Shown piece after piece: positions 1 through 8,392 of a stretch of DNA of 36,466 nt. Source of the DNA: an uncultured Bacteroidia bacterium (GTDB lineage Bacteria > Bacteroidota > Bacteroidia > Bacteroidales > F082). Position 1 is the stretch's first letter. Each line of letters starts with the position of its first letter. The DNA lies in NCBI GenBank assembly GCA_902783365.1, contig CACZQL010000064.1, forward strand, positions 1 to 36,466. The letters run 5' to 3'. The notes beneath the pieces were generated by a model, which ran no database searches, had not been told where the DNA came from, and saw only the letters and a program-made list of their open reading frames with translations. The translations under genes were made by a program, and so were the position numbers.

Positions 1-126
1 CTCCGTTTCTGCGCCTTTGCCAAACAACCCTCCACCCGTTTGGGCGTTCAGGTTGCCCGCTGTCAGCCCCATGGCCGCCAGCCCAAGGGCAAACGCGACA
101 GTTTTCAAAGATTTGGTTGTTTTCAT
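1..126 (-). CDS. Small secreted protein, N-terminal part only (runs off the left edge)
   Basis: The visible 42 codons start at ATG 126-124 and stay open to the window edge. They encode a clear Sec signal peptide: basic MKTTKSLKT, then a hydrophobic stretch AFALGLAAMGLTAG, then a likely signal peptidase I site near NLNAQ|T. The mature protein begins with a Gly-rich segment, GGGLFGKGAETE. This resembles a group of short Bacteroidales secreted proteins that carry a GGLFxxG motif after the signal peptide and a small hydrophobic C-terminus; that is from memory, and the rest of this protein is not visible. A hairpin with a U-tract lies in the leader upstream (188-225). Function is unknown. Confidence 0.6.
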   Translation of the reverse strand, partial: MKTTKSLKTVAFALGLAAMGLTAGNLNAQTGGGLFGKGAETE

Positions 127-187
127 TTAGTTGAGATTTAAGGGTTTAGTATTATTTAAAGATTTGAGGGGTTTGCCCGCCAGGTAC

Positions 188-225
188 AAAAAAATCCAAG
201 ACAAGCCATTCCAGCCTGTCTTGGA
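188..225 (-). terminator. Intrinsic terminator or attenuator in the leader of the left-edge gene
   Basis: Perfect 9-bp inverted repeat TCCAAGACA (195-203) / TGTCTTGGA (217-225) with a 13-nt loop. Read on the minus strand it is followed at once by seven U residues (A-tract 188-194 on the plus strand), so it acts on leftward transcripts only. It lies 62 nt before the start of the left-edge gene. Just before it on the same strand a 16-codon ATG ORF (276-226) ends with its TAG touching the first stem base. This arrangement fits a leader attenuator, or the end of a short leftward RNA. Confidence 0.6.
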
Positions 226-383
226 CTAAGGGTATGCCGCATCATGGAAAGGAGATTTACCCCCATTAATCCACATAATTCATTTATATTCAACAAGTTA
301 CATCTGTTTTTCGTTATTTTTCAACCATTTTAAGGCCGCAAAAATACGAAAAAAAAAACCAAATCGGAATGAAAAAACAGGAA

Positions 384-431
384 ATTTCGCAATAAAGCAA
401 CCTATTTCGCAAAGAAATTGTAATTTTGCAA
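384..431. repeat. Three phased direct repeats ATTTYGCAA in the intergenic region
   Basis: ATTTCGCAA occurs at 384-392 and 404-412 and ATTTTGCAA at 423-431, so the starts are 20 and 19 bp apart, about two helical turns. They lie in the 483-bp AT-rich region between the divergent left-edge gene and gap. The third copy overlaps a TAATTTTG box (421-428). They could be binding sites for a regulator or decayed promoter boxes. Apart from these repeats, the hairpin at 188-225 and the box at 545-552, I see no gene in 127-609; the ORF there is AT-rich noise. Confidence 0.35.
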
Positions 432-544
432 AAAATAATCCAATGGAAGTCATCAGATACATAAAAACAGGTTTGTATTTGCAAAGTCCGGCCTACATTT
501 ATACCTTTTTGATAGAAGAAATACACGGACAACTCAAAAATGAC

Positions 545-552
545 TAACTTTG
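545..552 (+). promoter_or_regulatory. Candidate -7 box for gap
   Basis: TAACTTTG matches the Bacteroidetes -7 consensus TAnnTTTG exactly and is 57 nt before the gap start codon. No good TTTG -33 element is present at the usual 19-20 nt spacing, so the call rests on the -7 box alone. Confidence 0.4.
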
Positions 553-609
553 CATGTTTTTTTATAACTAAATTGAACGTAATTAATTAGAAATCATAAA
601 TTTACAAAG

Positions 610-1617
610 ATGGAAAAGATTAGAGTAGGTATCAATGGTTTCGGCCGTATTGGCCGCAACGTGTTCCGCATCATTTGCGAACGTCCGAACTTAGAGATTG
701 TGGGTGTCAACGACTTGACGAGCACCAAGGTGCTGGCCCACCTGTTGAAATACGACTCCACCCAGGGCAAGTTCCCCGGCACAGTGGAATATGACGAGAC
801 GGCTTTGATCGTCAACGGCGTGCGTGTCCCTGTCACGGCTGAGCGTTCACCGCTGAACATCAAGTGGGGCAAGACTCCCGACGTGGTGGTTGAGTCCACC
901 GGCGTGTTCCGTTCCAAGGAAAGCAGCAAAGGCGGCTACGGCGACCACCTGAAGAACGGTGCCAAGAAAGTCATCCTCTCCGCTCCCTCGAAGGACGCCA
1001 TTGATGCCACCATCGTGGTCGGCGTGAACAACAACGAGCTGACCGATGATATCGAGTGCGTGAGCAACGCCTCCTGCACCACCAACTGCCTGGCTCCCGT
1101 CGCCAAGGTGTTGAACGACCGCTTCGGCATCGAGCAGGGTTACATCACCACCATCCACAGCTACACCAACGACCAGGTGATCCTCGACGGTCCCCACAGC
1201 GACCTTCGCCGTGCCCGTTCCGCCTGCATGTCGCAAATCCCGACCACCACTGGCGCCGCCAAGGCTGTGGGCATCGTGATTCCCGACCTGAACGGCAAAC
1301 TCGACGGCATCGCCGTCCGCGTCCCTACCCCGACCGGCTCGCTGGTTGACCTCGTCTGCACCCTCAAGACCGAAGCCACCAAAGAGGAAATCAACGCCGC
1401 CATGAAAGAGGCCGCCGAAGGCCCCATGAAAGGCATCCTCGAATACACCGAAGATCCCATCGTGAGCTGCGACATCATCCATAACCCCCACAGCTCCATC
1501 TTCGATGCCCAAAGCACCATGGTGATGGGCAAGATGGTCAAGATCATGTCGTGGTACGACAACGAATGGGGCTACTCCAACCGCATGGTGGACCTCATCG
1601 AGATGATGAAATATTAA
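610..1617 (+). CDS. gap: Glyceraldehyde-3-phosphate dehydrogenase, type I
   Basis: Cytosolic glycolytic enzyme that converts glyceraldehyde 3-phosphate, NAD+ and phosphate to 1,3-bisphosphoglycerate. The 335 residues are full length for the family. The Rossmann motif GINGFGRIGR is at residues 7-16, followed by the Asp at about 35 in VGVNDLT that favours NAD over NADP. The catalytic signature SNASCTTNCLAP holds the nucleophile Cys156, and the activating His183 is in TTIHSYTND. The C-terminal SWYDNEWGYSNR signature is present. The ATG at 610 directly precedes the Rossmann strand, so the start is secure. The gene stands alone, with a candidate -7 box at 545-552 upstream and an inverted heptamer repeat array directly downstream. 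Confidence 0.98.
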   Translation: MEKIRVGINGFGRIGRNVFRIICERPNLEIVGVNDLTSTKVLAHLLKYDSTQGKFPGTVEYDETALIVNGVRVPVTAERSPLNIKWGKTPDVVVESTGVFRSKESSKGGYGDHLKNGAKKVILSAPSKDAIDATIVVGVNNNELTDDIECVSNASCTTNCLAPVAKVLNDRFGIEQGYITTIHSYTNDQVILDGPHSDLRRARSACMSQIPTTTGAAKAVGIVIPDLNGKLDGIAVRVPTPTGSLVDLVCTLKTEATKEEINAAMKEAAEGPMKGILEYTEDPIVSCDIIHNPHSSIFDAQSTMVMGKMVKIMSWYDNEWGYSNRMVDLIEMMKY

Positions 1618-1623
1618 TTTAAT

Positions 1624-1725
1624 GCGGAATTAGGAATGCGGAATGCGGAATACCTTATTAGAAAAAAATATTCCGCATTCCTAATTCCGCATTCCTAATT
1701 CCGCATTCCGCATTCCTAATTCCGA
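1624..1725. repeat. Inverted array of 7-bp repeats between convergent genes
   Basis: The left arm (1624-1651) is four head-to-tail heptamers of GCGGAAT or TAGGAAT. The right arm (1670-1725) is eight heptamers in the opposite sense: ATTCCGC, ATTCCTA or ATTCCGA. An 18-nt spacer with an A-tract separates them. The arms can fold into a long hairpin and could terminate transcription from gap on the left and the convergent surface-protein gene on the right. The right arm overlaps the 3' end of that gene and supplies its stop codon. The same ATTnnnn periodicity occurs at 8360-8387. Confidence 0.85.
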
Positions 1726-4262
1726 ATTATCATAATGACTCCCTGTAGGCGCTGGGTAACCGGTCCTTCAGGGGTTTTTATTGTCACCTCGCAGACATAG
1801 AAATAAGTGCCGGAGGGGCACTCGAGTTTGGTGCCAGAGGCGCGTCCATCCCAGTTGATGTAAGGGTCGGTAGTGTCAAATACTGTGCGTCCCCAGCGGT
1901 TGAAGATGTGCATCTTCACCTGTTCGACCGCCACCTTGGAGACATGAATGGGGACAAACACATCGTTGATGCCGTCGCCGTTGGGCGTGAAGGCATTGGG
2001 TAACTCATACACCGGACAGGCATCCAAGTCAATGCACACAGTGTCGGATGGCAGGGAATGGTTCCCCTTGTCGTCGAACACCACCATATAGTAACACCCC
2101 ATCGTGCTCATCAAACCCTCATGGCGGTACGAGGTGTCCATGGGATTAGTCAAAGTCTCCACCAAAGTGAATTCATCGGTGGAGGAAGCGGTGTAATAAA
2201 TCTTGAATCCCGCAAAGTCGTCAGGCACAAGGCCTCGCCAGATAAGCACATTCTCCACCTCATCGCAGTCGGGTTCCACCGTGAGGATCAACGGCTCGGG
2301 CGGCTCGTTGTCAGTAGGCGTCACCTCAAGGATGGCCGAATAGTTCACCAGTGGCTTCTGCACGCCCTCCACCGCATAATGGCCGAAGGTGCGCACATAG
2401 TAACGGTAGGGTTGCTCATTCTCCAAGCCATGATCCACATAGCTCATGGCCGTGGTGGTAGCGATACGCAAAAAACGGTTGTTTATTTCTCTGAATACCT
2501 GCGTACTGTCGATCAACCAAGGCACCGACTCCGTCCACGACAGGGAGGCCGTGGCGTCGCCACCCACCCCGGTGAGTTTCAGATACGTGGCGGGACTGCT
2601 CATCCCCACCACCTGCTGGTTGGCGTCTCTCATCTCCACCTGATAGCGGAGCGACTGCAACGCATAGAGATTCACCTGCCGGTCGGGAAACACCGTGTCG
2701 GTCCCTTGATAGACCGTGGTCTCCACGCCGTCGAGGTTACGAATCAGCCGGAAAGAGAAAGGCGCGGTGAACCAAGGCTCCATCTCACGGGGCTTCGCCC
2801 AACTTGTCAGCACCTGTCCCGCCGACAAGTCGGCAGGGTCGTTGGAGACTTGGGTCATCAACGGGAGGTCGTTTTTCTGCCTCACGCAGACCTCCTCGGA
2901 GGGAACCCCCTCATTGTTGCCGTGAAACACCGCCACCAAGCGATAGCAATAGTCCACCCCTTGCTCGAAGCCAGCACCTTGGTTGGCATCGACAAACGAA
3001 GTGGCTTGGAGGTCGGAGAGTTCGGCCAGCAGCTGATATCCGGGTCTCACCCCTGTCTCACAGACCTCTGGTTGATAAGGGGTTCCACCCGTTTTGCGAT
3101 AGATGCGGATACTTTCCGCGTTGGGGCAGGAATAGGGCTGCCAGGCGAGGGCGACGCCGTTGGGACCCATCTCAGCGGTTAAGCCTTCGACGGGAGGACC
3201 GATGACACTGATATTAATATTGTGGACATTGGTCAGCGGGATGGGGAACGAGTTGTCTTTGGCATGAATCACCACCTGATAAGGAGCTTTTCTGATATGG
3301 CCGCACTCGGTGTCCCATTGGAACGTGAAGGAAGGATGCAAGGCCGTCACCGTGGCGGGATTCATTGCGGCGGGGTTGGAAGCCATCTCGAAAGGCGCGC
3401 CAGAGGCGGTGAGCGTCACCACGTCGTTATCGGGGTCGGAGCCCGACACCGTGAAGCACAAGGAGGTGCCGGCCACCACACAGGTGTCGGTGAGGCTGGA
3501 GATCGAAGGCACGTTGTTGTTACAGGCGTTGATGAGGATCTGCATGTCGCGGGTGATAGCCCCGATTTTCTGTCCGTGCCGCCATTCCTCGATGAGGATG
3601 GCCACGTTGAACTCCCCTTGCAGCACGGGGTTCTCCCATTGCAGCTCGCCGGTGACCGGGTCGATGTCGAAGAGACTGGAGGCTTGGGGGAAGGAATAGC
3701 CGGGGATGTCCTCGCCGTTGAGGCCTTTGCATGGCACCAGGCGATAGCTCAGCGAATCGCCGTCGGGGTCGTAGGCGGAGGGGTTGTGATAGAAAGGCTT
3801 CCCCACGCAGCCTTTATCGACCGGGGCGTTGAGCAGCTGGGGGGAGTTGTTATAGCCGAGGAAGGGGTTGATGACCAGTTCCGACTCGATATACATCGGC
3901 ACATTGACCGAGTTGGGCACGTTGACCACGCCGAAGTTACGGTCGGGGTCCTCCATGCTGATGAAGTAGGTGCCAGTAGCCGCATAGCTGTGGGTGGTGC
4001 GATACACGTTGAGGGTATAGTCGTCGCCCAGGTCTTGAAAGACCACACGAGGCACATACTCCGCGAAGCCATCGCCCCACTGCATCAGCAGGGAGTCGCG
4101 CTGGACGCCCGCGAGACTCGGGGAATAGGTGTAACAGGTCAAGGTGAACTCGTAGGTGTTGCCCCCTTTCCAAGTGTAGGTAATCTCCGCCGCGCGCTGA
4201 TGCGTCGCCCACAAAGGCAACGCGAGCGCGAAGAGAAGGCACAAACAGAGTATTTTCCGCAT
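1716..4262 (-). CDS. T9SS type B sorted surface protein with fibronectin-III-like domains
   Basis: An 848-residue secreted protein. A signal peptide covers residues 1-19 (MRKILCLCLLFALALPLWA). Residues 20-350 are beta-rich, with a start (RAAEITYTW...YEFTLTCYT) typical of Bacteroidetes gliding-motility-associated surface proteins and two cadherin/Ig-like signatures, DPDGDSLSYRL (about 165) and DPDNDVVTLTASG (about 276). Residues 355-750 look like four fibronectin-III domains. The last 95 residues are a T9SS type B (CHU_C) sorting domain: NAFTPNGDGINDVF, then FNRWGRTVFD, WDGRASG and CPSGTYFYV, ending in GVIMIIRN. It should be exported through the outer membrane by T9SS and attached to the surface or released. 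No catalytic motif was seen. The gene is convergent with gap, and its stop codon lies inside a repeat unit. Confidence 0.9.
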   Translation of the reverse strand: MRKILCLCLLFALALPLWATHQRAAEITYTWKGGNTYEFTLTCYTYSPSLAGVQRDSLLMQWGDGFAEYVPRVVFQDLGDDYTLNVYRTTHSYAATGTYFISMEDPDRNFGVVNVPNSVNVPMYIESELVINPFLGYNNSPQLLNAPVDKGCVGKPFYHNPSAYDPDGDSLSYRLVPCKGLNGEDIPGYSFPQASSLFDIDPVTGELQWENPVLQGEFNVAILIEEWRHGQKIGAITRDMQILINACNNNVPSISSLTDTCVVAGTSLCFTVSGSDPDNDVVTLTASGAPFEMASNPAAMNPATVTALHPSFTFQWDTECGHIRKAPYQVVIHAKDNSFPIPLTNVHNINISVIGPPVEGLTAEMGPNGVALAWQPYSCPNAESIRIYRKTGGTPYQPEVCETGVRPGYQLLAELSDLQATSFVDANQGAGFEQGVDYCYRLVAVFHGNNEGVPSEEVCVRQKNDLPLMTQVSNDPADLSAGQVLTSWAKPREMEPWFTAPFSFRLIRNLDGVETTVYQGTDTVFPDRQVNLYALQSLRYQVEMRDANQQVVGMSSPATYLKLTGVGGDATASLSWTESVPWLIDSTQVFREINNRFLRIATTTAMSYVDHGLENEQPYRYYVRTFGHYAVEGVQKPLVNYSAILEVTPTDNEPPEPLILTVEPDCDEVENVLIWRGLVPDDFAGFKIYYTASSTDEFTLVETLTNPMDTSYRHEGLMSTMGCYYMVVFDDKGNHSLPSDTVCIDLDACPVYELPNAFTPNGDGINDVFVPIHVSKVAVEQVKMHIFNRWGRTVFDTTDPYINWDGRASGTKLECPSGTYFYVCEVTIKTPEGPVTQRLQGVIMIIRN

Positions 4263-4282
4263 GATCCGATCGATTTGAAGCG

Positions 4283-4290
4283 CAAAATTA
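4283..4290 (-). promoter_or_regulatory. Candidate -7 box for the type B surface protein gene
   Basis: Read leftward the site is TAATTTTG, an exact TAnnTTTG match 20 nt before the start codon at 4262. The -33 position is not convincing. It lies in the 107-bp divergent region shared with the rel gene. Confidence 0.3.
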
Positions 4291-4332
4291 AGAAAAAGTG
4301 AAAAACTCGACCCACGAAAAAAAAATTATCAG

Positions 4333-4340
4333 TATTTTTG
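4333..4340 (+). promoter_or_regulatory. Candidate -7 box for the rel-fur-purA block
   Basis: TATTTTTG matches TAnnTTTG and lies 29 nt before the rel start codon at 4370. No clear -33 TTTG is seen at 19-20 nt spacing. Confidence 0.4.
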
Positions 4341-4369
4341 CGGTATTCTATTTCTAAAAAAATAACAAC

Positions 4370-6556
4370 ATGGAACATACGCTACCCGATGATTATACAA
4401 GCGAAGAGAAGGAAGAGATTCTCCGACGATATGAGGGGTTGCTGGCGGCTTGGCATACCCGTAAGGAAGCTTCTGACTTAGAGATGGTTGAGAAAGCCTT
4501 CTACTTTGCCGCCAACGCCCACCGCAAGCAAAGACGCCGCTCGGGGGAGCCTTACATCTACCACCCCATCGCGGTAGCCACCATCGCCGCGCAGGACATC
4601 GGTCTGGGAAGGACCTCCCTCACCTGTGCCTTGCTGCACGACGTGGTGGAGGACACCGACTACACCTTGCAGGACATCACCGACCTGTTCGGCGAGAAGG
4701 TCTCCCACATCATCGACGGGCTGACCAAACTCGACAAGGTCGATGACGCCCAAAGCATGCAGGCCGAGAACTTCAAGAAAATCATCAGCTCGCTCTCCTA
4801 CGACATCCGCGTGGTGCTCATCAAGCTGGCCGACCGTCTGCACAACATGCGCACCCTCAACTCGATGCCGCCCCACAAGCAGCTGAAAATCGCCTCCGAG
4901 ACCTCCTACGTGTATGCCCCTCTGGCCTACCGCCTAGGCCTCCACGCCATCAAAACCGAGCTGGAAGACCTCTCCCTGAAATACACCGACCCCGCCATCT
5001 ACAACAGCATCAAGAAGCGGATGGACGACCAACGGCAACCCAAGACCGAACAGCTCAACCAATTCCTGGTTCCCGTGATGGAAGCCTTCAAGAAAAGAGG
5101 CCTGGAGGTTTCAGCAAAGATCGTGGAACGCTCCACCTGCTCCATCTGGAAAAGAATGAGATCCAAGCAGCTGACATTCAACGAGCTGTATGGAACCTAT
5201 TATCTGCGGTTTCTCATCGACTGCCCCGAAGAGGACGAGAAAATCGAGTGCTGGAAGATCTATGCCATCCTCACCGATGTCTATACCCCCAACAACTCAA
5301 GGCTGAAAGACTGGATCTCGACGCCCAAAATCAACGGGTACGAGTCCATCCACGCCCTGTTTATGGGCAAGGACGGCAATTGGGTGGAGATACAGATCCG
5401 CACCAAGCGCATGGACGAAATCGCCGAGAAGGGTTTCACCGCCTATTGGCAGCATCGCACCGACAACCAGTTGGAGAGCGGCTTCGACGAATGGCTGAAA
5501 CGCGTCAACGAGCTGATCAGCTCCGACAACGAGTCGTCCATCGAATTTGTGGACACTTTCACCAACGACCTCTTCTCCGACGAGATCAAGGTGTTCACCC
5601 CGCAAGGCAAGGCCATCACCCTGCCCAAGAACTCCACCGTTTTGGACTTTGCCTATAACATCCACTCTGAGATCGGCAACCACAGCATCGCCGCCAACAT
5701 CAACAACCGGCTGGCGCATCTCGACCAGAAGCTCAAGACCGGCGACCAAGTGGAAATCATCACTTCCGAGTCGCAGCACCCGCAGGAGAAATGGTTCGAG
5801 TTCCTGCACACCGCCTTTGCCAAGTCGAAGCTGAAAGCTGGTATCAAGGAATACCGAAGGACCTTCCGCGAGCAGGGCGAGGAGAAATACAACGCCATCC
5901 TGAAAAAACTCAACCTGGAGCCCTCGAAGCCCAACCTGGCCAAGGTGATGGAGGAAGCCAAGATCTCGAGCGTGGTCGATTTCTTCTACCAAGTGGCGGA
6001 GGGCAAAATCAACGAGCAGCTGATTCAGGGTGCGTTGAAGCCCCAAGGCGGCAACGGCGGCATCTGGCGCAGGCTGACCTTCGGACTCTTGGGCAACGAC
6101 ACCAAACCCAAAGAAGCCGTCATCGAGTCGTCGGGCGACTTCGACTTCAACGTGGCCACCTGCTGCAACCCCATCCCGGGCGACGAGGTGGTGGCGTTCA
6201 ACTTCCCCGGCGAACCCCTGCAAATCCACCGCTCCGACTGCAGCAAAGCCACCAAGCTGATGTCGCGCTACGGCAACAACATCGTGAAAGCCAAATGGCA
6301 ACCCAAAGGCGACATCACCTTCCTCGCCGGACTGAAAATCGTCGCCCTCGACAGCGTGGGACTGCTCAGCAAGATGACCGACCTCTTCTATAACGAATTG
6401 AAACTCAACCTCCACGCATTGCAGATGGAGTCGAAACAAGACCTGGTGGAAGCCAACCTCTCGGTCTATGTTCACACCATCAACGAACTCAACCTCCTCA
6501 TCGAGAAGCTCAACAAGCTGAAAGATGTGAAGAAAGTGACCCGCATTGTAAAGTGA
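4370..6556 (+). CDS. rel: RelA/SpoT-family (p)ppGpp enzyme, hydrolase intact, synthetase site degenerate
   Basis: Full-length 728-residue long-form Rel protein of the stringent response. The N-terminal HD hydrolase domain (about 40-200) is intact: His51 in HRKQRRRSGEPYIYHP, HDVVED (His90, Asp91, Glu94, Asp95) and ADRLHNMRT (Asp155). The synthetase domain (about 245-365) keeps STPKINGYESIH (Tyr324) and VEIQIRT (Glu340). However, the Mg-binding Asp of the family I-Y/F-D-L motif (Asp264 in S. equisimilis Rel) is Gly275 in NELYGTYYLR, and the usual GRPK..YSI segment is altered to AKIVERSTCSI. A TGS domain (about 402-466), a conserved Cys pair (ATCCNPIPGD) and a C-terminal ACT domain (about 660-728) follow. 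Known family roles are making and degrading (p)ppGpp; from the sequence I infer mainly hydrolysis. The next gene starts 9 nt downstream. Confidence 0.93.
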   Translation: MEHTLPDDYTSEEKEEILRRYEGLLAAWHTRKEASDLEMVEKAFYFAANAHRKQRRRSGEPYIYHPIAVATIAAQDIGLGRTSLTCALLHDVVEDTDYTLQDITDLFGEKVSHIIDGLTKLDKVDDAQSMQAENFKKIISSLSYDIRVVLIKLADRLHNMRTLNSMPPHKQLKIASETSYVYAPLAYRLGLHAIKTELEDLSLKYTDPAIYNSIKKRMDDQRQPKTEQLNQFLVPVMEAFKKRGLEVSAKIVERSTCSIWKRMRSKQLTFNELYGTYYLRFLIDCPEEDEKIECWKIYAILTDVYTPNNSRLKDWISTPKINGYESIHALFMGKDGNWVEIQIRTKRMDEIAEKGFTAYWQHRTDNQLESGFDEWLKRVNELISSDNESSIEFVDTFTNDLFSDEIKVFTPQGKAITLPKNSTVLDFAYNIHSEIGNHSIAANINNRLAHLDQKLKTGDQVEIITSESQHPQEKWFEFLHTAFAKSKLKAGIKEYRRTFREQGEEKYNAILKKLNLEPSKPNLAKVMEEAKISSVVDFFYQVAEGKINEQLIQGALKPQGGNGGIWRRLTFGLLGNDTKPKEAVIESSGDFDFNVATCCNPIPGDEVVAFNFPGEPLQIHRSDCSKATKLMSRYGNNIVKAKWQPKGDITFLAGLKIVALDSVGLLSKMTDLFYNELKLNLHALQMESKQDLVEANLSVYVHTINELNLLIEKLNKLKDVKKVTRIVK

Positions 6557-6565
6557 TACGGAATC

Positions 6566-7015
6566 ATGAAGGACACTAACGAAAGCATCGCCATCACAGT
6601 CAACAAGATATTCACCGAATATCTCCAACAACACAACCTACGCAAAACCCCGGAACGTTTTGCGATTTTGGAAGAAATATATTCAACAAACGGACATTTC
6701 GACATCGAGTCGCTGTACAACCGGATGAAAAACCACAAGTACCGCGTGAGCCGCGCCACCTTGTACAACACCATCGAGCTGCTGCTGGACTGCGAGCTGG
6801 TGATCAAACACCAGTTCGGCAACAACTGCGCCCAGTACGAACGCTCCTACAAGTTCCGCCAACACGACCATTTTGTGGATCTGGACACCGGCGAGGTGCT
6901 GGAATACTGCGACCCGAGGCTCTTGGAGATTCAAAAAACCATCGAGGAGACGTTGGGGGTGGAAGTGACCCACCACTCGCTCATCTTTTATGGACACAAG
7001 AAAAAGGAAAACTGA
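6566..7015 (+). CDS. Fur-family transcriptional regulator lacking the structural CxxC
   Basis: A 149-residue winged-helix regulator of the Fur/PerR/Zur family. The DNA-binding part covers about 15-90, with [26 protein letters not shown] and the recognition helix region [15 protein letters not shown]. The dimerisation part has the metal-site HDH (His100-Asp101-His102) and a C-terminal [10 protein letters not shown]. The position that in classical Fur reads C-x-x-C-G here reads D105-L-D-T108-G, so the structural zinc site is missing, and no second CxxC is present near the end. It lies 9 nt after rel and 13 nt before purA, so all three are probably co-transcribed. The sensed metal or signal cannot be told from the sequence. 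Confidence 0.9.
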   Translation: MKDTNESIAITVNKIFTEYLQQHNLRKTPERFAILEEIYSTNGHFDIESLYNRMKNHKYRVSRATLYNTIELLLDCELVIKHQFGNNCAQYERSYKFRQHDHFVDLDTGEVLEYCDPRLLEIQKTIEETLGVEVTHHSLIFYGHKKKEN

Positions 7016-7028
7016 AAACTGATTTATC

Positions 7029-8348
<1,320 letters not shown>

Positions 8349-8359
8349 GCTCTCTCAAA

Positions 8360-8387
8360 ATTCCTAATTATCAATTATTAATTCCAA
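8360..8387. repeat. Short ATTnnnn heptamer array upstream of the ATP-grasp gene
   Basis: Four head-to-tail 7-bp units: ATTCCTA, ATTATCA, ATTATTA and ATTCCAA. ATTCCTA and ATTATCA also occur at the right end of the array near 1712-1732, so the two sites appear to belong to one repeat family. The array fills most of the 44-bp gap between purA and the next gene and ends 5 nt before its GTG start. Confidence 0.6.
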
Positions 8388-8392
8388 TCGAA

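Noticed and set aside
314-532. 72-codon minus-strand ORF in the gap upstream region
   Set aside because: AT-rich, Phe/Ile/Cys-rich translation typical of non-coding DNA; it overlaps repeats and promoter-like boxes.
1624-1725. CRISPR array
   Set aside because: Units are only 7 bp, directly abutting, in inverted arms, with no unique spacers and no cas genes nearby.
3222-4301. Plus-strand ORF of 359 codons opposite the type B surface protein
   Set aside because: Antisense shadow (Gly/Val/His/Glu-rich). The minus-strand reading has a signal peptide and a T9SS type B domain.
5297-6634. Long minus-strand ORF of 445 codons opposite rel
   Set aside because: It is opposite a well-conserved gene, has no signal of its own, and its Val/Gly/His/Leu-rich composition is that of an antisense shadow of a GC-rich gene.
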